This document shows, in pieces, positions 7,271 to 12,535 of a stretch of 12,535 bases of DNA. The notes below the pieces were generated by a model, which was not told the origin of the DNA, searched no databases, and saw nothing but the letters and a program-made list of their open reading frames with translations. The stretch is from an uncultured Eubacteriales bacterium. GTDB taxonomy: Bacteria; Bacillota; Clostridia; Christensenellales; Borkfalkiaceae. The stretch covers positions 1 through 12,535 of the forward strand of contig CATJZR010000102.1 in the NCBI GenBank assembly GCA_949745625.1, read 5' to 3'. Every line of letters begins with the position of its first letter. Position 1 is the stretch's first letter. The translations under genes were made by a program, and so were the position numbers.

Positions 7271-9109
7271 TTAATTTTCTTTTTTTAAATATATACAAGT
7301 CAATTTAGGTATATCAATGATAATAGAATTTTCCTTGCCGTGACTTAACTTTTTAATCGTTTTATAAATTTTTTTGCTTATTTTGCCGTCACCGCCAAAC
7401 CGTTTTGCATCGGTGTTGAAAACTACGCGGTACTTACCCTCTGCAATACCTATTCCGTAACCGAACAAATCTATTCCCGAAAAATTAATTATTGCGGTAA
7501 TACTCTGGCCGTCAATGTCGTACCTTGTGAAAGCCAATACGTTATTCGTTTTATCGTCCACCACAAGCCATTCGAACCCTCTCCAGCTATCATCGATTTC
7601 ATAAAGCGGTTTATTTTCTCTGTAAAATAAATTCAAAGCCTTTACGAAAACCGACGTTTGACGGTGTTTTTCGAATTTACGCAAACCAAACTCTATTGAA
7701 GATAAATAATCCCATTCCTTGAACTGCGCTATTTCGTAGCCCATAAAATTTAGCTTCTTACCGGGGTGAGCATACATATATCCCAGCAACGCTCTTTCAC
7801 CAGCAAACTTGTCCTCGTAAGAGCCCGGCATTTTATTTAATACAGAACCCTTAACATGAACTACCTCATCGTGACTTAGAGGTAAAATATATCGTTCCGA
7901 AAACGCGTAAACCAACGAAAAAGTAACCTTATCGTGGTGATAGCTTCTAAAATAAGGGTCCTGTCTGCAATAAAACAGAATGTCGTTCATCCACCCCATA
8001 TTCCATTTATAATCGAAGCCAAGTCCCCCTTCCGTTACCGGTTTAGTCACGTTCGGAAATGTCGTCGATTCTTCGGCTATCATTAAAGCATCGGGAAACT
8101 GCTTTTTAATTTCGCTGTTGAGCTTTTTTAGAAAATTAATGGCTTCAAGGTTTCTGTTGTCGCCTAATATGTTCGGAGTCCAATCCCCCTCTCTTTTATC
8201 GTAGTCGAGATACAACATCGATGCCACTGCGTCAACGCGAAGCCCGTCTATGTTGAAAACCTTTAATAAAAAGCTAGCAGACGAAAGAAGGAAGTTGTCC
8301 ACCTCGCGCCTTCCGAAATCAAATCTGCGTGTTCCCCAACCGGTAAGCTCCATTCTATCCCAAAGCGGGCTTTCATATAGCGGCTGCCCGTCAAATTCGT
8401 ACAACCCCCAACCATCCTTAGGAAAATGTGCGGGGACCCAGTCGAGTATAACCTTAATGCCGTTTTCGTGGAAAGCATCAACAAGACTCATAAAATCCTT
8501 TGCCGTACCGAGTCTAGACGTGACGGAAAAGTATCCCGTAACCTGATACCCCCATGAGCCGTCGTACGGAAATTCCGTTAACGGCATAAATTCAACATGC
8601 GTATACCCCATACGTTTAACATAGGGTACAAGCGTCCTCTTAAGCTTATCGAATGTGTAATAAGAGTTATCCTTTTCCCTCTTCCACGACATCAAATTCA
8701 CTTCATAAATATTTATGGGACGATTCAGCGCAGTGCCGCTGCTCCTATTCGCTTCTATCGGTAATTCAGTTATTTTAGACGCAGTCGAATTAGGCAAATC
8801 AGAAGAAAAAGCGTACGGGTCGGCTTTGTAAAGCTTTCTTCCGTCATAAGTCGTTATGCAGAACTTATATGTATCACCTAATTTGGCGTTTACCGTAACT
8901 TCGAAGCTTTCGTTATCCGAAAGCCGTTTCATTTTTGCCGCATTTTCCGACCAACCGTTAAATTCCCCGATTAAGCAAACCGATTCGGCGTGCGGAGCCC
9001 ATACTCTAAAAATGTATTCGCAAGCGGAAATTTTATGACAACCGAAAAATTCATAAGCAAAGCAGCAAGTCGCATTATGAAAATCATTCAGCTGTATTTC
9101 CTTAAACAT
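7271..9109 (-). CDS. glgB: 1,4-alpha-glucan branching enzyme (GH13)
   Basis: It cuts alpha-1,4 chains and reattaches them as alpha-1,6 branches. With 612 residues it matches Bacillus-type GlgB and lacks the extra N-terminal module of the 728-residue E. coli enzyme. A CBM48 domain is at about 15-105 (FRVWAPHAESVCLIGEFNGW, 34-53). The GH13 barrel has GYQVTGYF (187-194), region I DWVPAHFPKD (223-232), region II GLRVDAV with nucleophile Asp293, region III AEES with acid/base Glu346, and region IV LSHDEVVH with Asp414. An all-beta C-terminal domain follows from about 510. The start fits, since similarity to the family begins within ten residues. The predicted promoter leaves only about 15 bases of leader with no good Shine-Dalgarno, unlike the other glg genes. 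It is the first gene of the operon and follows the htpG terminator. Confidence 0.97.
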   Translation of the reverse strand: MFKEIQLNDFHNATCCFAYEFFGCHKISACEYIFRVWAPHAESVCLIGEFNGWSENAAKMKRLSDNESFEVTVNAKLGDTYKFCITTYDGRKLYKADPYAFSSDLPNSTASKITELPIEANRSSGTALNRPINIYEVNLMSWKREKDNSYYTFDKLKRTLVPYVKRMGYTHVEFMPLTEFPYDGSWGYQVTGYFSVTSRLGTAKDFMSLVDAFHENGIKVILDWVPAHFPKDGWGLYEFDGQPLYESPLWDRMELTGWGTRRFDFGRREVDNFLLSSASFLLKVFNIDGLRVDAVASMLYLDYDKREGDWTPNILGDNRNLEAINFLKKLNSEIKKQFPDALMIAEESTTFPNVTKPVTEGGLGFDYKWNMGWMNDILFYCRQDPYFRSYHHDKVTFSLVYAFSERYILPLSHDEVVHVKGSVLNKMPGSYEDKFAGERALLGYMYAHPGKKLNFMGYEIAQFKEWDYLSSIEFGLRKFEKHRQTSVFVKALNLFYRENKPLYEIDDSWRGFEWLVVDDKTNNVLAFTRYDIDGQSITAIINFSGIDLFGYGIGIAEGKYRVVFNTDAKRFGGDGKISKKIYKTIKKLSHGKENSIIIDIPKLTCIYLKKEN

Positions 9110-9130
9110 ACAAATTAACCCAACATAAAT

Positions 9131-9159
9131 ATTTTAACATATCTTAATTGTTTTTTCAA
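9131..9159 (-). promoter_or_regulatory. Sigma-A-type promoter of the glg operon
   Basis: On the minus strand TTGAAA (9159-9154), a 17-base spacer and TAAAAT (9136-9131) make a good promoter between the htpG terminator and glgB. The start point would be near 9124, so glgB would be translated from a leader of about 15 bases. I see no CcpA-type cre site or riboswitch here. Confidence 0.75.
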
Positions 9160-9191
9160 TACTCAAACCAAAAAAAATGGTAATTTATTGT

Positions 9192-9222
9192 AAAAAAAAA
9201 GCGCGAATATTTCGCGCTTTTT
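9192..9222 (-). terminator. Intrinsic terminator of htpG
   Basis: A 12-base-pair stem, AAAAAGCGCGAA (9196-9207) with TTCGCGCTTTTT (9211-9222), has a three-base loop. On the minus strand the hairpin ends in a run of nine Ts (complement of 9200-9192). It begins three bases after the htpG stop and ends 33 bases before the glgB -35 box. Confidence 0.92.
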
Positions 9223-9225
9223 AAA

Positions 9226-11049
9226 TTATTTCATAAAACTGTCAAGCAAATAGATATTTGCGTTTACGAATTTGTCAAGCTCGGTCTCATCCAGCTTTTT
9301 AAATGACAACAGCGCAAGCGAATAAATATAATTTGCGACGAAATGCTGTCTCTCGCTGTCAAGCCCTTTGATATTTGAAACGATAGGGCTTGAAAGGTTG
9401 ATTACCATTGTCTGCGCCAATGTGCCGTCCGACATTCCGTACATCTGCCCCATTTCGGAATATCTGCGCATATATTCATCGGTGATAATAAATGCGGGTA
9501 CTGTGCTTTTGAGATTTTCAAACTTTATCGTAAGCTTATCGTTGCCGATTGCTGTTTTGAAAATTTCCGCAAGCGCCGCGTCCTCGGTCCCTTCTCCCGT
9601 TTTAAGCGCACCATCGAATTCCGCATCGATGCGCATAAATTTGAGTTTACCGGGGGTTTTATATTCGACGTAACTGAGGAAATGCGGGTCAATAAAAGTA
9701 TCGCTCAATATCGCCTTCAAGCCTGCGTCTTTAAACATTTTTACATACTGCGCCTGCTGCAACGCATCGGAAACGTAATATACGGTTTTGGGCTCTGATT
9801 CCTTCTTATCTTTTTTAACTTCGGATTTATCTTCAGAAACGTCCTCGCCAACGACCTCATTAAAGTTAACAAACTTTCCTTCAAGGTCCTTATAGATTAT
9901 TATGTCTTTAATTTTATCAAAGAATTCCTCGTCCTTGATGCAGCCGAATTTAATAAAGTTTGCCGTATCGTCCCAACATTTTTCATACTTAGGACGGTCC
10001 GTCTTAAACAGACTTATCAATTTATCCGCAACCTTTTTTGTTATATGCTTGCTTATCTTCTGCACCTGGCTATCGTTTTGCAGAAAGCTGCGCGATACGT
10101 TCAGAGGAATATCGGGACAGTCGATAACACCGTTCAAAAGCATAAGGAATTCGGGAATTACCTCTTTAATGTTATCGGCAATAAACACTTGGTTACAGAA
10201 TAATTTGACCTTACCCTTGTCAAGCTCGACCTTGTTTCTTACTTTGGGGAAATACAGAATACCTTTGAGGTTAAACGGATAATCCATATTCAGATGAACC
10301 CAGAAAATCGGTTCGTTATAATCCATAAAAGTATCACGGTAAAACTTTTTATAGTCCTCGTCGGTACAATCCTTGGGATTTTTTGCATACAGGGGCAGCG
10401 TGTTGTTAAGAGGCTGATCCTTACCGTCACCCTTAAACGAAACGTACACGTTGTAGGGCATAAACATACAGTATTTTCTTATTAAATTTTTTATGTTATC
10501 TTCTTCAAGGAATTCTTTTTCGCCTGCGGAAATGTGCATAACTATCGTCGTGCCGCGTTCCTTTTTATCGCAATCCTCGATTTTATAGGTCGCGTTTCCG
10601 TCTGACACCCAATGCACTGCCGCCGCTTTTTTATAAGATTTCGTAAAAATTTCCACGTTATCGGATACCATATACGCGGAATAGAAGCCCAGACCGAAAT
10701 GACCTATTATTCCGTCACCGCCGGCTTTTTCATACTTAGCAAGGAAATCGGAGGCGCCCGAAAAAGCAATCTGTGTTATGTACTTTTCAACTTCTTCTTC
10801 GGTCATGCCGAGGCCATTGTCTTCGACTGTAAGCGTTTTTGCCTTTTTATCAACAGAAATTTTAACGCAGTATTCCTTGCCGTCCTCTTTTGCTTCGCCC
10901 ATATCGACAAGCTTTCTAAATTTAGTTATGGCGTCAACTCCGTTCGCAACTATTTCCCTTAAGAATATATCCTTATCCGAATAAAGCCATTTCTTTATAA
11001 TCGGCATCATATTTTCGCTTGAAATCTTAATTTTTCCTTCTTTTTTCAT
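9226..11049 (-). CDS. htpG: Molecular chaperone HtpG (Hsp90 family)
   Basis: This is an ATP-dependent cytoplasmic chaperone working as a dimer. The length, 607 residues, is near E. coli HtpG (624). The GHKL ATPase domain (about 1-200) shows REIVANGVDA (31-40) with Asn36, DNGLGM (77-82) and GHFGLGFYSAYMV (116-128). These differ from the common ISNASDA and GQFGVGFYSAF forms but keep the Asn, Asp and Gly residues that bind Mg-ATP. The middle domain has LNVSRSFLQ (316-324) with the catalytic-loop Arg320. A strongly charged, low-complexity stretch (about 402-420) precedes VYYVSDALQQAQYVKMF (423-439). The C-terminal dimerisation domain is at about 500-607. GAGG lies eight bases before the ATG. It is flanked by terminators on both sides, so it is probably a single-gene unit, but I cannot place a convincing promoter, and no CIRCE or CtsR box is seen. 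Confidence 0.96.
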   Translation of the reverse strand: MKKEGKIKISSENMMPIIKKWLYSDKDIFLREIVANGVDAITKFRKLVDMGEAKEDGKEYCVKISVDKKAKTLTVEDNGLGMTEEEVEKYITQIAFSGASDFLAKYEKAGGDGIIGHFGLGFYSAYMVSDNVEIFTKSYKKAAAVHWVSDGNATYKIEDCDKKERGTTIVMHISAGEKEFLEEDNIKNLIRKYCMFMPYNVYVSFKGDGKDQPLNNTLPLYAKNPKDCTDEDYKKFYRDTFMDYNEPIFWVHLNMDYPFNLKGILYFPKVRNKVELDKGKVKLFCNQVFIADNIKEVIPEFLMLLNGVIDCPDIPLNVSRSFLQNDSQVQKISKHITKKVADKLISLFKTDRPKYEKCWDDTANFIKFGCIKDEEFFDKIKDIIIYKDLEGKFVNFNEVVGEDVSEDKSEVKKDKKESEPKTVYYVSDALQQAQYVKMFKDAGLKAILSDTFIDPHFLSYVEYKTPGKLKFMRIDAEFDGALKTGEGTEDAALAEIFKTAIGNDKLTIKFENLKSTVPAFIITDEYMRRYSEMGQMYGMSDGTLAQTMVINLSSPIVSNIKGLDSERQHFVANYIYSLALLSFKKLDETELDKFVNANIYLLDSFMK

Positions 11050-11084
11050 TCCGTTAACCTCATATTATATAAAGTAAATTTAAC

Positions 11085-11110
11085 AAAAAAGCCCCGCAAA
11101 TCGCGGAGCT
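11085..11110 (-). terminator. Intrinsic terminator of the IspH-S1 gene
   Basis: On the minus strand AGCTCCGC (11110-11103) pairs with GCGGGGCT (11097-11090), with one G-U pair and a five-base loop, followed by TTTTTT. It lies 13 bases after the stop codon and just upstream of htpG, so some read-through into htpG is possible. Confidence 0.88.
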
Positions 11111-11122
11111 TAATTCGGTAAG

Positions 11123-12535
11123 TTATTTATTGTTCTTTGCACTTGCAAGCAAATCAGCAATCGAAGTGCCAGAAATACTTCCTTCGCTCCAAGTAGAAAG
11201 TTCGTCGTCGCTGTTGTTTCTTCTTGAGAAGCGCGCTTTGCGGTTATCCTCGCCGTCCTCGTTCGACTTGTGCGCGCGGGGTACTCTTTCAGGTTCGGGA
11301 AGCAACGCCTTGATTGAAAGATTCATTTTCTTCGCATCGACATCAAGAGCAATAATTTTCGCGTCAACCTCGTCGCCTACATTAAGTACAGAAGCGGGCG
11401 TTTCAATTCTGTCGTAGCTTATTTGCGAAACGTGAACAAGCCCATCGATACCTTTTTCAACCTCGACGAAAGCACCGAACGGAACGAGCCTTACAACCTT
11501 TCCGTGAATTACGTCATCAACCGAGTATTTACCTTCGACAAGGTCCCAAGGCTGCGGCTGAAGCTGCTTATAACCTATGGATACCTTCTTGTTGCTTTGG
11601 TCTATTTTGAGTACTTTAAACTGATAGGTCTTGCCTATTTCGAGAACGTCCTTAACTGCTTCTGCGCCGGTCCACGAAAGGTCGGAAATGTGCGCAAGGC
11701 AATCGAAACCGTTAACGGATACGAATGCACCGAATGTAGTAGCGCGCTCAACTTTGCCTTCAACAATATCGCCTACGGCAATATTGTTGAAAAATTCTTC
11801 TTCTTTTGCTGCTTTTGCCGCCTCGTTCGCGTCATGTTCTTCCTGTAAAATTACGCGCTGGGAAGCGATTATTTCTTTTCTGCCTGTCTTTCTTATTTCA
11901 AGAGCGCGAAGACGGAGAGTCTTACCCTCGTACTTTGCCAAATCCTTTACAAAGCCCATGCGTATTTCTTTAGCAGGTATAAATACCGAATAAGTACCAA
12001 GCTGCGAAACGAGTCCGCCCTTATTGGTTCCCGTGCAAACTACAGAAAATTCTTTCCCCGCTTCTATATCGGCGCTTAAAGCTTCTTCCTCCTTCAACAT
12101 TCTTATCATTTTCTGAGAAAGTTTAAGGCTAGGCTTAAGCTCTACGACAAGCAAATCAATCGTTTCGCCGATTTTATCCATATATTCGGCTACGTTATAC
12201 TGTTCACAGTCAAGTTCGTCCTTGCTTAAAGCAACTTCCTTTTTAGAGAAAGGCAACAATATCTGCAAGCCTTCTTCCGTTGCCTGCGATATCGTAGCTT
12301 GAACAATCTGTCCTTTCTTGAATTTCGATTCGCTGTCGATTTTAGCAACAACATCTGCCATAGAATTTGTTGCCTTAACTTCTGTGTTTTCTTCCATCTT
12401 TAAGAGAACCTCCCGGGTTTGCGCATTCGGGGTTGCCGCCCCTGAAACAATACCTACACATTTAAAATTTTTTAATTTGGAATAATCCAGATCGTCTGCA
12501 TTTGATAGACGGAATACGTTGCGACAAAACTTTGA
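11123..12535 (-). CDS. ispH-rpsA: IspH / ribosomal protein S1 fusion, C-terminal part (partial at window edge)
   Basis: The S1 part is 424 residues from the ATG at 12397, but the same frame stays open for 46 more codons to the right edge. Those codons read like the end of IspH (HMBPP reductase, last step of the MEP isoprenoid pathway): NADDLDYSKLKNF, then VGIVSGAATPN, matching the family's VG(I/V)TAGASTPD. IspH-S1 fusions are known in Clostridia. From the ATG, four S1 RNA-binding domains lie at about 28-97 and 113-183 (divergent) and 207-277 and 293-363 (canonical, with FGAFV at 222 and 307, and GLVHVSQIS). A charged tail ends in GTSIADLLASAKNNK. S1-type proteins bind mRNA; Gram-positive forms are not always stably ribosomal. 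GGGAGG stands 11 bases before the internal ATG, so free S1 might also be made. The IspH iron-sulfur cysteines are outside the window. Only the S1 part can be judged complete. Confidence 0.88.
   Translation of the reverse strand, partial: SKFCRNVFRLSNADDLDYSKLKNFKCVGIVSGAATPNAQTREVLLKMEENTEVKATNSMADVVAKIDSESKFKKGQIVQATISQATEEGLQILLPFSKKEVALSKDELDCEQYNVAEYMDKIGETIDLLVVELKPSLKLSQKMIRMLKEEEALSADIEAGKEFSVVCTGTNKGGLVSQLGTYSVFIPAKEIRMGFVKDLAKYEGKTLRLRALEIRKTGRKEIIASQRVILQEEHDANEAAKAAKEEEFFNNIAVGDIVEGKVERATTFGAFVSVNGFDCLAHISDLSWTGAEAVKDVLEIGKTYQFKVLKIDQSNKKVSIGYKQLQPQPWDLVEGKYSVDDVIHGKVVRLVPFGAFVEVEKGIDGLVHVSQISYDRIETPASVLNVGDEVDAKIIALDVDAKKMNLSIKALLPEPERVPRAHKSNEDGEDNRKARFSRRNNSDDELSTWSEGSISGTSIADLLASAKNNK
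12409..12414 (-). promoter_or_regulatory. Possible internal ribosome binding site for free S1
   Basis: GGGAGG on the minus strand lies 11 bases before the in-frame ATG at 12397, exactly at the IspH/S1 boundary. The spacing is slightly long. The bases also encode Arg-Glu of the IspH end, so the match could be incidental. Confidence 0.45.

Noticed and set aside
9162..9185. ACCA...TGGT inverted repeat upstream of the glgB promoter as an operator
   Set aside because: The arms are only four bases around a run of A, which is expected by chance here.
11064..11069. Perfect TATAAT on the minus strand just upstream of htpG
   Set aside because: No acceptable -35 box lies 16-18 bases upstream, that region being the previous gene's terminator, and transcription from it would start near or after the GAGG ribosome binding site, leaving no usable leader.
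11050..11122. Possible heat-shock control of htpG by CIRCE or a CtsR box
   Set aside because: Neither the TTAGCACTC inverted repeat nor GGTCAAA-type direct repeats are present in the 73-base gap.
11423..11848. 141-codon open frame on the plus strand
   Set aside because: It is antisense to the S1 coding region, with no start signal and no recognisable protein features.
1..12535. CRISPR arrays, tRNA or rRNA genes, insertion sequences, riboswitches, defence islands
   Set aside because: I saw no regularly spaced repeats, no cloverleaf-type sequence, no transposase and no recognisable riboswitch; apart from the recombinase fragment the window is core metabolism and housekeeping.

Overview
The window looks like a chromosomal segment of a low-to-moderate GC Firmicute (Bacillota), most likely of class Clostridia. 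Three things point there: a glycogen operon in the order glgB-glgC-glgD-glgA-glgP with a separate glgD, as in Bacillus and Clostridia; an open frame joining the IspH C-terminus to a four-domain S1 protein, a fusion known from Clostridia; and strong AGGAGG-type ribosome binding sites with sigma-A-like promoters. No genus can be fixed from the sequence alone. Every gene lies on the minus strand, so transcription runs from high to low coordinates.

In transcription order: (1) 12535-11123, the C-terminal part of an IspH/ribosomal protein S1 fusion, entering from beyond the right edge and ending at a hairpin terminator; (2) 11049-9226, htpG, an Hsp90 chaperone, with its own terminator; (3) 9109-984, five closely spaced glycogen genes, glgB, glgC, glgD, glgA and glgP, with a good promoter just before glgB and a long hairpin terminator just after glgP; (4) 983-472, a 512-base AT-rich gene-free stretch holding the terminator, two copies of a 16-base palindromic motif in opposite orientation, a further hairpin, and a promoter with an 11-6-11 palindrome in its leader; (5) 471-1, the N-terminal part of a XerC/D-type tyrosine recombinase that runs off the left edge.

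The glg genes form a complete storage-glycogen module. GlgC, with the catalytically degenerate GlgD as likely partner, makes ADP-glucose; GlgA polymerises it; GlgB introduces alpha-1,6 branches; GlgP releases glucose-1-phosphate by phosphorolysis. No debranching enzyme is present here. The annotated start of glgA should be the internal ATG at 4915, giving 490 residues.

Most of the window is ordinary core metabolism. The parts most worth a second look are the IspH-S1 junction (an in-frame fusion that also carries its own Shine-Dalgarno and ATG for S1), the recombinase leader palindrome with the geometry of a tyrosine-recombinase core site, and the paired palindromes between glgP and the recombinase. 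I see no convincing evidence of a wholly new multi-gene system.
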